Of a stretch of 64,000 nucleotides of DNA, positions 9,157 through 16,487 are shown one piece after another. Numbering within the stretch: the stretch's first letter is position 1; each line of letters opens with the position of its first letter. Below the pieces are notes generated by a model. That model was not told where the DNA came from and did no database searches. It saw only the letters and a program-made list of their open reading frames with translations. Origin of the DNA: Flavobacteriaceae bacterium CRH. GTDB taxonomy: Bacteria; Bacteroidota; Bacteroidia; Flavobacteriales; Flavobacteriaceae. Made by a program: the position numbers and the translations under genes. The stretch covers positions 1 to 64,000 of the forward strand of contig LMAJ01000014.1 in the NCBI GenBank assembly GCA_001507425.1. Reading direction: 5' to 3'.

Positions 9157-10995
9157 ATGATTATAAGGAAAATATCATTAGGGATCTCGGTTTTAGTATC
9201 AATGGTTGGTTTTGCACAAGATGTTGCAAAAACTGATTTTAAGATAAAGCCAGATTTAAAAATATCGTATTTAGATTCTGTTAAGAACTCATTCCAAAAA
9301 GATCAAATGTGTACTCGCGTAGACAGCCTTTGGATGAATGAATTAGTAAGTTTAGATATCTACGATGATTTAACGAAAGACATTCAAACCATCAATACAG
9401 ATATTACTGTAGATGAAGAATTACCAACTGAGTTGCTTAAACAGCGACTTCAGGTTATGAATGAGAAATCGCCTTTTGATATCGAATACAATCAAGGTCT
9501 TGAAAATATAATAAAGTCGTTTCTTAAGAATCGAAAAAAATCGTTCTCGCGATTAATGGCTTTATCAGAATATTATTTCCCAATTTTTGAAGACGCTTTC
9601 GCAAAACAAAACGTTCCTTTAGAAATTAAATATTTAGCCGTGGTAGAATCTGCTTTAAACCCTAAAGCAGTTTCTCACATGGGCGCCACAGGTATTTGGC
9701 AATTCATGTACGGAACCGGAAAACAATACGATCTTAAAATCGACTCATACATTGATGAACGTAGCGATCCTATGAAAGCTACAGCAGCATGTTCAGAATA
9801 TATGACCAAAATGTTTAAGATTTTTGGAGACTGGGAACTTGTTCTTGCTTCATACAATTCAGGTCCCGGAAACGTTACCAAAGCCATTCGTCGTTCTGGC
9901 GGAAAAACAAAATACTGGGATATTCGTAACCACCTTCCAAAAGAAACTCAAGGTTATGTTCCCGCTTTTCTTGCAACAATGTACCTTTTCGAATTCCATA
10001 AAGAACACGGAATTAACCCTGAAAGAGCTCTTGTTAAGAATTTTGAAACAGATACAGTTCAAATCAAAAATCAAATGTCATTCAAACAAATTGCTGATTT
10101 GTTAGACATGCCACAATCGCAAATACAACTTTTAAATCCTTCTTATAAATTAAACGTTGTGCCATTTTACCAAAACGAACCGCACTTTTTGCGTTTGCCG
10201 AAAGATAAAATCGCTACTTTCGTGAATAATGAAGACAAGATTTATGCGTATGTAAATTATCAGTCTCAACATAAAGGACTTCCAAAACAACTGGCTTTAA
10301 AAGTTTCACCAAAACCCAAATCACAGCTTAACAATGCTGTTGCAGCATCTGAAGTTCAGTTTTATAAAGTTAAAAAAGGAGATAATTTAGGAACAATTGC
10401 AGACAAATATGATGTTTCTATTTTAGATTTAAAAAAATGGAATAATCTTAAAGGCAATGCACTTGCACTTGGTAAAAGTTTAAAAATCAAATCAAACAAC
10501 GATGCGATTGTAAAAACAAAAGAAATAAAAGTTACACCTGAGCTAGATAAAAAACAAACTGAAGAAGCAGTTGCATCTGCAGATAATAATGAAAAAGTTG
10601 GAAAAAATCTTGAATACGTAGTTGCTGCCGGAGACAATCTTGGAAGTATTGCTAAAAAATTCAACACATCAATTGCTGATTTAAAAGAATTAAACAACCT
10701 TACTTCAAATAACCTTGGATTAGGAAAAACATTAATTGTTGGTAAAGAGATTATTTTTGAAGATGAAAATGTTTCAACTAAAAATACTGCAGTCGCTTCA
10801 ACTTCAATTGAATCATTTAAGAAAAAAACAGCTTCGGCTAAAAATATAACAGAAGATTATTACGTTAAAAAAGGAGATTCATTATATAGTATTTCAAAAA
10901 AATATCCAGGAGTAACCATTTCAGATATTAAAAAATGGAATAATATTCAAGATGGCGATATTAAACCAGGAATGAAACTTAAAATAAACGGATAA
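9157..10995 (+). CDS. Lytic transglycosylase with three LysM domains (MltD-like)
   Basis: The 612-residue secreted or periplasmic murein hydrolase has a signal peptide (MIIRKISLGISVLVSMVGFAQ). An SLT lysozyme-like domain at about residues 130-270 carries the catalytic Glu164 in AVVESALNPKAVS, plus GATGIWQFM and LASYNSGPGNV. Three LysM peptidoglycan-binding modules follow at about 399-444, 484-528 and 565-611, each with the (V)xxGDxLxxIAxKY pattern. This is the MltD-type architecture that cleaves peptidoglycan to 1,6-anhydro-muropeptides. ATG 9157 was preferred because it creates the signal peptide; a TTG at 9127 in frame would add ten residues. It lies between pgk and a DUF4837 lipoprotein, with promoter-like boxes before both. 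Confidence 0.93.
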   Translation: MIIRKISLGISVLVSMVGFAQDVAKTDFKIKPDLKISYLDSVKNSFQKDQMCTRVDSLWMNELVSLDIYDDLTKDIQTINTDITVDEELPTELLKQRLQVMNEKSPFDIEYNQGLENIIKSFLKNRKKSFSRLMALSEYYFPIFEDAFAKQNVPLEIKYLAVVESALNPKAVSHMGATGIWQFMYGTGKQYDLKIDSYIDERSDPMKATAACSEYMTKMFKIFGDWELVLASYNSGPGNVTKAIRRSGGKTKYWDIRNHLPKETQGYVPAFLATMYLFEFHKEHGINPERALVKNFETDTVQIKNQMSFKQIADLLDMPQSQIQLLNPSYKLNVVPFYQNEPHFLRLPKDKIATFVNNEDKIYAYVNYQSQHKGLPKQLALKVSPKPKSQLNNAVAASEVQFYKVKKGDNLGTIADKYDVSILDLKKWNNLKGNALALGKSLKIKSNNDAIVKTKEIKVTPELDKKQTEEAVASADNNEKVGKNLEYVVAAGDNLGSIAKKFNTSIADLKELNNLTSNNLGLGKTLIVGKEIIFEDENVSTKNTAVASTSIESFKKKTASAKNITEDYYVKKGDSLYSISKKYPGVTISDIKKWNNIQDGDIKPGMKLKING

Positions 10996-11009
10996 TAAAA
11001 AATCTTAAC

Positions 11010-11017
11010 TAAATTTG
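11010..11017 (+). promoter_or_regulatory. -7 box TAAATTTG before the DUF4837 lipoprotein gene
   Basis: TAAATTTG fits TAnnTTTG, 24 bp before the ATG at 11042. It lies in the 46-bp gap after the transglycosylase gene. Confidence 0.45.
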
Positions 11018-11041
11018 GGTTTTATTTCATAAACTAAGAAA

Positions 11042-12010
11042 ATGAATAAAACCCATTTTTTATGCCTTTTACTTTCGTGTCTGTTAGTTTCTTGTGTTAA
11101 AAACGAGAAACAACCTCAACCCATATCAGGTAAAACAAACACTATTTCTATTATCATCGACGATCAGTTGTGGTATGGAGAAGTTGGCGATACCATTCGA
11201 AATAAATTTGCTTCTCCCGTTTTAGGTCTTACACAGGAAGAACCGCTATTTACCATTAATCAATATCCTGCTAAATTGCTCGAAGGCTTCGTGACCGATA
11301 GCCGAAGTATTATTGTAGTTAAAAAAGCTGCAACAGATAAATTCGAAATAAAACACAGCAAAGCATTACCACACCATACATTCCGCATTTACGGAAAATC
11401 TATAGACGACATTATTTGCAGTATCGAATTAAATTCGGCAGAAATGATCAAGATGATTCGCGATGCCGAGATTCAAAAAATACAACAAGATAACAGCAAA
11501 GCATTATTAAATCCGACTGTTATAAAAAACAAATTTCATATCGGCTTGCAAATTCCTGTAGGTTACGAATATATGCTGCACAAAAAGAACTTCATGTGGC
11601 TCAAAAAGGAAATCATAAGCGGAAACACAAGTTTGCTTATTTATCAAATTCCAATTCCTAGGCTAACTCACGGTTCTGATATTGTTGGAAACATTGTTAG
11701 AATGCGGGATTCGGTTGGCCGATACATCAAAGGACGTGAACCCAACACACAAATGATCACCGGAGAAGCATATGCGCCCTATTTTTCGAATACAATTTTG
11801 AACGGAAAGAAAACTTTTGAAACTAAAGGAACATGGGAATTAAGAAATGATTTCATGACCGGGCCTTTTATTAACTATGCAATTATTGATAAAGCTTACA
11901 ACAGGATTTTAGTTATAGAAGGATTTTGTTACTCGCCATCTAATCAGGAACGTGATTTAATGTTAGAATTGGAAGCAATTATAAAATCGGTTAAAGTAGA
12001 TAAAAGATAG
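11042..12010 (+). CDS. DUF4837 family lipoprotein
   Basis: The 322-residue predicted lipoprotein has a signal peptide ending in the lipobox LLVSC (Cys near residue 18), so it is probably attached to the periplasmic face of the inner or outer membrane. The body has the pattern I recall for DUF4837 proteins of Bacteroidota: a repeated two-half fold, IIIDDQLWYGEVGDTIR, NQYPAKLLEGF, and a second half beginning HIGLQIPVGYEYMLHKKNFMWLKKE. No catalytic motif is apparent and the function is unknown. It follows the lytic transglycosylase by 46 bp, which may hint at a cell-envelope role, but a promoter-like box lies between them. Confidence 0.75.
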   Translation: MNKTHFLCLLLSCLLVSCVKNEKQPQPISGKTNTISIIIDDQLWYGEVGDTIRNKFASPVLGLTQEEPLFTINQYPAKLLEGFVTDSRSIIVVKKAATDKFEIKHSKALPHHTFRIYGKSIDDIICSIELNSAEMIKMIRDAEIQKIQQDNSKALLNPTVIKNKFHIGLQIPVGYEYMLHKKNFMWLKKEIISGNTSLLIYQIPIPRLTHGSDIVGNIVRMRDSVGRYIKGREPNTQMITGEAYAPYFSNTILNGKKTFETKGTWELRNDFMTGPFINYAIIDKAYNRILVIEGFCYSPSNQERDLMLELEAIIKSVKVDKR

Positions 12011-12025
12011 CATTCGTATTTTTCT

Positions 12026-12033
12026 TACTTTTG
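12026..12033 (+). promoter_or_regulatory. -7 box TACTTTTG before the DUF1579 lipoprotein gene
   Basis: TACTTTTG fits TAnnTTTG and lies 30 bp before the ATG at 12064. It supports the internal ATG as the real start, since the in-frame upstream extension would begin inside this box. Confidence 0.45.
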
Positions 12034-12063
12034 TTTTTACAAAAAACATTAAATCAGATCATT

Positions 12064-12705
12064 ATGAAAAAGACTATTGTAACATTATTAATGTTAGTAT
12101 TGTGTTTTGCTTCTTGTAAAAAAGAAATTAAAACAGAAATAGTAACCACTGCTGCTACAGATACAATTAAAACTAAACAACCAATTACCGAAGAACCTTT
12201 AGATTCTGTTGCTCAAATGAAAGCCTGGACGGCATATGCCACTCCCGGAAATTCGCATAAAATGATGGCAGATGAAATTGGGACATGGAACTGCGACATG
12301 ACATTTTGGATGGAACCAAAAGCAAAACCCGAAAAAGCTACTTCTACGGCAAACATTAAAATGATACTTGGCGGAAGATATCAGGAAACAAATTATCAGG
12401 GAAAAATGATGGGACAATCCTTTGAAGGAAAAAGTACACTCGCTTACAACAATGCCAGCAAAGAATACACAACCACGTTTATCGATAATATGGGAACGGG
12501 AATGTTAGTCGCTATTGGCAAGTATTTTGAAAATACGAAAAGCATTGAATTTAAAGGGGATATGATAAATCCGTTAAACGGAAAAAAAACACCATATCGG
12601 GAAATCTATACCATTGTTGATGCGAAAACCAGAAAAATGGAAATGTTTGAAGTTAAAAAGGGAGAAGAATATAAAAGCATGGAAATTATAATGAAGAAAA
12701 AATAG
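12064..12705 (+). CDS. DUF1579-like lipoprotein
   Basis: The 213-residue protein has a lipoprotein signal (MKKTIVTLLMLVLCFASCKK, Cys in the lipobox CFASC). The mature part has the features of DUF1579 proteins: a GTWNCDMTFWMEP start, LGGRYQETNYQGKMMGQSFEGKSTLAYN, and FIDNMGTGM, which suggest a lipocalin-like beta-barrel. Biochemical function is not known. The upstream in-frame codons to 12031 were rejected because they precede the signal peptide and overlap the promoter box. A good terminator hairpin follows 21 bp after the stop. Confidence 0.75.
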   Translation: MKKTIVTLLMLVLCFASCKKEIKTEIVTTAATDTIKTKQPITEEPLDSVAQMKAWTAYATPGNSHKMMADEIGTWNCDMTFWMEPKAKPEKATSTANIKMILGGRYQETNYQGKMMGQSFEGKSTLAYNNASKEYTTTFIDNMGTGMLVAIGKYFENTKSIEFKGDMINPLNGKKTPYREIYTIVDAKTRKMEMFEVKKGEEYKSMEIIMKKK

Positions 12706-12726
12706 ATACAGATTCAATTCATAAAT

Positions 12727-12775
12727 AGAAATCCCGATTACTAGATTTAGCAATCGGGATTTCTATTTTTAAATC
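12727..12775 (+). terminator. Rho-independent terminator after the DUF1579 gene
   Basis: A 13-bp stem (AGAAATCCCGATT at 12727-12739 with AATCGGGATTTCT at 12752-12764) with a 12-nt loop is followed by a T-rich stretch. Confidence 0.8.
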
Positions 12776-12792
12776 TTTTTTTAAAACAGTTA

Positions 12793-12800
12793 TAAATTTG
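12793..12800 (+). promoter_or_regulatory. -7 box TAAATTTG before the ElaA-type acetyltransferase gene
   Basis: TAAATTTG fits TAnnTTTG, 46 bp upstream of the ATG and directly after the terminator of the preceding gene. Confidence 0.45.
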
Positions 12801-12846
12801 ATTTAATTTAGCTTTAAAAAAAATTGATCTTTCAAATAATTAGAGA

Positions 12847-13293
12847 ATGGAATTAAAATGGAAAATAAAGCCTTTTGAGGCATTAACAGTTCATGAGTTA
12901 TATGATTTGCTCAAAGTGAGAAGTGAAATCTTTGTATTGGAGCAAAATTGCGTTTATTTAGATCTTGACGGTAAAGACAAAAAAGCATTACACCTAATTG
13001 GAGAATATGATGGTAAAATTGTTGCATACGCACGTTTATTTGATGCAGGAATTAGTTTCGACAACTCATCAATTGGCAGAGTAGTAGTTGATGCTAATTA
13101 TCGTGATAAAAAATGGGGACATGATTTAATGCGAGAAGCTATTGCGGGAATAAAATCAAATTTCGGAAAAGACGAAATTACAATAGGCGCACAATTGTAT
13201 TTAAAGAAATTCTACGAAAGCCACGGATTTGTACAAACAAGCGAAATGTATTTAGAAGATGATATTCCGCATATTGAGATGATACGTAAATGA
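12847..13293 (+). CDS. GNAT N-acetyltransferase, ElaA family
   Basis: The 148-residue protein is close to ElaA length (about 150). Family features include KWKIKPFEALTVHELYDLLKVRSEIFVLEQNCVYLDLDG at the N-terminus, the acetyl-CoA-binding part SSIGRVVVDANYRDKKWGHDLM, and the C-terminal AQLYLKKFYESHGFV. It is a cytoplasmic acyltransferase of the GNAT fold with unknown substrate. The gene converges with the XRE regulator, the two stop codons being only 4 bp apart, so transcripts may overlap. Confidence 0.88.
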   Translation: MELKWKIKPFEALTVHELYDLLKVRSEIFVLEQNCVYLDLDGKDKKALHLIGEYDGKIVAYARLFDAGISFDNSSIGRVVVDANYRDKKWGHDLMREAIAGIKSNFGKDEITIGAQLYLKKFYESHGFVQTSEMYLEDDIPHIEMIRK

Positions 13294-13297
13294 TAGA

Positions 13298-13609
13298 TTA
13301 ATTTTCTTTTCGTTTTTTTAGTGCAAAATTTTCTCTTTTCAAACTTTCAATATAATCTAAAATAGCATCCGGAAGTGAAAATGATTGTAAGTTTATTTCA
13401 TTTTCAAAAGTACCGAGGGTATCTTCCTGATAGATATCCTCTTTTTTTACGCCTAATTCTTTGGCTATCTTTGTCCATTCCTGTTCTGTTATCTTTTTTA
13501 AGCCATTTTCTCTTCTACTATAATTAGATTGTGTCATTCCGATTAAATCGGATAATTGTTCTTGGGAAAAACCCTTTTCCAAACGTGTTTTTATAAGTTT
13601 TTTCTTCAT
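13298..13609 (-). CDS. XRE-family helix-turn-helix regulator
   Basis: The 103-residue protein has an N-terminal lambda-repressor-like HTH (about residues 6-62: RLEKGFSQEQLSDLIGMTQSNYSRRENG) and a short C-terminal helix ending ESLKRENFALKKRK that could dimerise. There is no sensor domain. It diverges from the outer-membrane protein and peptide operon starting at 13789, with 179 bp between the start codons. It is therefore a candidate local regulator of that cluster; this is inference from position. The direct repeats at 13687-13704 are a plausible binding site. Confidence 0.85.
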   Translation of the reverse strand: MKKKLIKTRLEKGFSQEQLSDLIGMTQSNYSRRENGLKKITEQEWTKIAKELGVKKEDIYQEDTLGTFENEINLQSFSLPDAILDYIESLKRENFALKKRKEN

Positions 13610-13629
13610 ACTTTTAACATGTTTTTTTA

Positions 13630-13637
13630 CAAATATA
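13630..13637 (-). promoter_or_regulatory. -7 box TATATTTG for the XRE regulator gene
   Basis: Reading the minus strand, TATATTTG lies 20 bp upstream of the XRE ATG and fits TAnnTTTG. Confidence 0.5.
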
Positions 13638-13686
13638 GTCTTTTTGATACAGTTTTGTTCATTTAGTTTATATTATTAAAGATAAT

Positions 13687-13704
13687 TCGCATAAAATCGC
13701 ATAA
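13687..13704. promoter_or_regulatory. Direct repeat TCGCATAA x2, possible operator
   Basis: TCGCATAA occurs at 13687-13694 and again at 13697-13704, one helical turn (10 bp) apart, in the shared region between the XRE gene and the divergent outer-membrane protein gene and about 20-38 bp upstream of the latter's -7 box. The spacing would place two protein subunits on the same DNA face. Assignment to the XRE protein is inference. Confidence 0.35.
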
Positions 13705-13724
13705 GACTTTTTTTTCTTCCTTTC

Positions 13725-13732
13725 TATATTTG
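13725..13732 (+). promoter_or_regulatory. -7 box TATATTTG for the peptide-cluster operon
   Basis: TATATTTG fits TAnnTTTG and lies 56 bp before the ATG at 13789. It mirrors the box of the divergent XRE gene. Confidence 0.5.
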
Positions 13733-13788
13733 TTGTAAGAATAAGTAACTGCTTTTTACTTTCTTCTACTTTACTAAAGATAAAATTA

Positions 13789-16182
13789 ATGAGTAAGATT
13801 CATGTTTTAACATTTTTATTAATGATAGTTCCCACAATTATATTTTCTCAGATAAAGTTAACAGGTAAAATTGTTAATCAAAATGAAAGCGCAATTGAAC
13901 TTGCAGAAATAATTATTGTTAATCGCGATTCTACGATAGTCAAAAGTGAATTATCGGATAATAAGGGAGAGTTTATATTTGTAATTGATAGCGGAAAATA
14001 TTTTTTACAAATAAAAAAAATAGGTCTAGAAACACTTGAACAAAACTTCGATGTTGTTCAAAGTATGGATTTAGGAATAATACATATAAATGAAAACAAA
14101 CAAAACTTAGATGAGGTAATTGTAACTTCAAAAAAGAAAATTCTGGAAAGAAAAATAGATCGATTGGTTTTTAATGTCGAAAATTCTACAGCTTCTACGG
14201 GTGGTGATGCAATTGATGTTTTAAAGTTAACACCGAGAATAAAAGTCCAAAACGATCAAATTGCCATGATTGGTAAAAGTGAAATGAGCGTAATGATTGA
14301 TGATCGATTATTGAAACTTACAGGCGATGATTTAATTAATTATCTAAGGACATTAAAAGCAGAACAAATCAAAAGCATTGAAGTAATTACAAATCCGCCA
14401 TCAAAATACAATGCAGAAGGAAACAGCGGAATTATAAACATAAAAACTAAAAAGGTTAAAAATGACACTTGGAATTCTTCGATAAGATCAGTTTATCAGC
14501 AGGCTACTTATGCAAAAGGAGAGACGGGAATAAGTTTTAATGCCCAAAAAAGCAAGATTACTTTAAATACAAATCTAACGTATGCGAATGGTTCAAATGC
14601 ACCAGTTGAAAATAGAATAATTAATTATCCTGACATCAGCTGGGAAGAGTTAAAAAACAAGAGAGATTATTCAAAGTTATTTTCTGCCAAATTGGGTCTC
14701 AATTATAAAATTACAGATAAAATATCTACTGGTTTTTTATATAATACAACAAGAAATAAACCCACAACAAAAGAAAGTATTACAAGTACATTAAGTAATC
14801 CTAATACTCAAGTAGTTGATTCTTTAATAATTACAAATGCAAACAATGATCGCAAAAGAATTTCAAATTCGCTGAATTATAATTTTATTTACAAAATAGA
14901 TACAATTGGTAAAGTTTTATCTTTTGATTTTGATTATTTTGATTATAAAATTGATACACAAAGATTTTTTGAAACAAATACTTTTTCAAGTGATTATGTA
15001 TTAAAACCGGATTCATTTGTGTCAGCATATAATGTTGGAAATCAAAAAATCAAAAATTATTCATTCAATATTGATATGGAACATCCAACAAAATGGTTAA
15101 ATTTAAACTATGGAGGAAGAATTTCTTATATCAATACCAATAACGGATTTAATTTCTTTGATATAAAAGATGGAGCTTCAATAGAAGATCCTTTACAGAG
15201 TAACGAATTTTTATATCATGAAAATACTCAAGCCTTGTATTTTTCACTCCAAAAAGAACTTAGTGAAAAATGGGATTCTAAATTTGGTCTGCGGTTAGAA
15301 AATACTCAAACCACCGGAAATTCTAAGACGCTGAATGAAACTAATAAAGTAAATTACACAAAATTATTTCCAACAGCTTATGTTTCATTTACCCCAAATG
15401 ACAACAACTCTTTTTCTTTAAATTACGGAAAACGCATTAACAGGCCAGGCTATAATTTACTAAACCCCTTTATCTGGATTTATTCACCATATTCATTTGC
15501 TGTCGGAAATCCTTTTTTACAGCCATCATATTCTCAAAATTTCGAATTTGAGTATGCTTATAAAGATTATTTAATTAGTTCGTTCTATTTTTCACATTTG
15601 GATAATGGATTCGAACAAGTTGCAATTATTGATGCGGAAACAAATGTTCAAAAAAATATTCCTCAAAATTTTATTGTCAATAAAATGCTGGGATTTAATC
15701 AAACTATAATTGTTGAACCTTTCAAAGGTGTAAAAACAAATTTTTATGCTGATATATATTACAGTTCAACTTCATCTAAGATTCCGGTTACGCTTGATTA
15801 TTTGAAAGGTTGGAACGGAGAATTTTCAATAAGTAATGATTTCATTTTAAATAAAATGAAAACAATCACTTTCAATCTGTCTTACATCTTTGCTACAAAC
15901 GGAGTAGATAATTTAGATACAAATACAAGTTTTAACCAATTAAATGCATCGCTTAAGGTTTTGCTTTTGGATAAAAAATTGAATATATCACTTTATGGGA
16001 ACGATATATTAAGCTCAAGCAGAACAACTTATACGTCTTATTCAAATGATATTAAAACTTCCTTCAGAAATTATTATGATAGCAGATATTTCAGACTAGC
16101 CATGGTGTATGATTTTGGTAAAAAATTCAAAACGCCAGAAACTAAAAACATTAACCAAGAAGAATACAATAGAACAAAGTGA
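13789..16182 (+). CDS. TonB-receptor-like outer membrane beta-barrel protein of the peptide cluster
   Basis: The 797-residue protein has a signal peptide (to about residue 20, TIIFSQ), a carboxypeptidase-regulatory-like beta-sandwich at about 21-95 (LTGKIVNQNESAIELAEIIIVN), a plug-like domain at about 100-220 (LDEVIVTSKK, IEVITNPPSKYNAEGNSGIINIKTKK), and a long C-terminal barrel of the outer membrane protein beta-barrel family (SFSLNYGKRINRPGYNLLNP, NPFLQPSYSQNFE). This architecture moves or binds ligands at the outer membrane. Its downstream neighbours are a double-glycine peptide gene, an oxygenase-like gene and a C39-ABC exporter, so it may serve as the outer-membrane step or receptor for that peptide. 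It could instead be an ordinary nutrient receptor that merely sits next to them. Confidence 0.85.
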   Translation: MSKIHVLTFLLMIVPTIIFSQIKLTGKIVNQNESAIELAEIIIVNRDSTIVKSELSDNKGEFIFVIDSGKYFLQIKKIGLETLEQNFDVVQSMDLGIIHINENKQNLDEVIVTSKKKILERKIDRLVFNVENSTASTGGDAIDVLKLTPRIKVQNDQIAMIGKSEMSVMIDDRLLKLTGDDLINYLRTLKAEQIKSIEVITNPPSKYNAEGNSGIINIKTKKVKNDTWNSSIRSVYQQATYAKGETGISFNAQKSKITLNTNLTYANGSNAPVENRIINYPDISWEELKNKRDYSKLFSAKLGLNYKITDKISTGFLYNTTRNKPTTKESITSTLSNPNTQVVDSLIITNANNDRKRISNSLNYNFIYKIDTIGKVLSFDFDYFDYKIDTQRFFETNTFSSDYVLKPDSFVSAYNVGNQKIKNYSFNIDMEHPTKWLNLNYGGRISYINTNNGFNFFDIKDGASIEDPLQSNEFLYHENTQALYFSLQKELSEKWDSKFGLRLENTQTTGNSKTLNETNKVNYTKLFPTAYVSFTPNDNNSFSLNYGKRINRPGYNLLNPFIWIYSPYSFAVGNPFLQPSYSQNFEFEYAYKDYLISSFYFSHLDNGFEQVAIIDAETNVQKNIPQNFIVNKMLGFNQTIIVEPFKGVKTNFYADIYYSSTSSKIPVTLDYLKGWNGEFSISNDFILNKMKTITFNLSYIFATNGVDNLDTNTSFNQLNASLKVLLLDKKLNISLYGNDILSSSRTTYTSYSNDIKTSFRNYYDSRYFRLAMVYDFGKKFKTPETKNINQEEYNRTK

Positions 16183-16276
16183 TAAAATATAGAAGATATC
16201 TTGCAAGGTGAGACCGATAAAATTCTAATGTCTTTAAACTTTTGAGTTCATTAATTAAACCATTAAATTTATTACC

Positions 16277-16414
16277 ATGAAAAATCAAAAATTCGATGCG
16301 AAAAGTTTTTTAAATGTAAAAACTTTATCTCCACTAGAAGAAACTCAAGTTAAAGGTGGATTAGAAGAAGATGTTAAAGTTAAAGTTAAAATTAAAATTA
16401 AAGCTGCAGAGTAA
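16277..16414 (+). CDS. Putative RiPP/bacteriocin-like precursor peptide with double-glycine leader
   Basis: This is a 45-codon gene not previously listed. The leader ends in LSPLEETQVKGG, which fits the classical double-glycine pattern LSxxExxxVxGG recognised by C39 peptidases and resembles GG leaders of Bacteroidota natural-product precursors. Cleavage after Gly28 would release a 17-residue core, LEEDVKVKVKIKIKAAE. The core has no Cys, Ser or Thr, so lanthionine or disulfide chemistry is unlikely. It alternates Val/Ile with Lys, giving an amphipathic beta-strand like designed (VK)n peptides. It lies 94 bp after the outer membrane protein gene, 73 bp before an oxygenase-like gene, and upstream of a matching C39-ABC exporter. 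No good alternative start exists. The modification and activity are unknown. Confidence 0.8.
   Translation: MKNQKFDAKSFLNVKTLSPLEETQVKGGLEEDVKVKVKIKIKAAE
16373..16402 (+). repeat. Hexanucleotide repeat encoding the (V/I)K core
   Basis: Five 6-nt units, three GTTAAA followed by two ATTAAA, encode VKVKVKIKIK in the putative core peptide. Copy number could change by replication slippage without shifting frame, altering core length. Confidence 0.8.
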
Positions 16415-16433
16415 ATCTTAGTTTTATAATAAA

Positions 16434-16465
16434 GAGGTTAGGAGAAGATAATTCTCCTAACTTTT
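16434..16465 (+). terminator. Attenuator-like hairpin between precursor and oxygenase genes
   Basis: A perfect 10-bp stem, GTTAGGAGAA (16437-16446) with TTCTCCTAAC (16452-16461), loop GATAA, is followed by TTTTATT. Flanking A-U and G-U pairs extend it. It stands 22 bp after the precursor stop and 26 bp before the next ATG. This resembles the partial terminators in bacteriocin and RiPP operons that make the precursor transcript more abundant than the enzyme transcripts. Confidence 0.7.
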
Positions 16466-16487
16466 ATTAACTTTTAAAAAACATTTT

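Noticed and set aside
13789..16182. Outer membrane protein considered as a SusC-type sugar receptor
   Set aside because: No SusD-like gene follows, and the barrel resembles the shorter outer-membrane beta-barrel family rather than roughly 1000-residue SusC proteins.
16277..16414. Peptide considered as a lanthipeptide, thiopeptide or graspetide precursor
   Set aside because: The core has no Ser, Thr or Cys, and no lanthipeptide synthase, YcaO or ATP-grasp gene is nearby, although acidic residues alone would not exclude graspetide-type chemistry.
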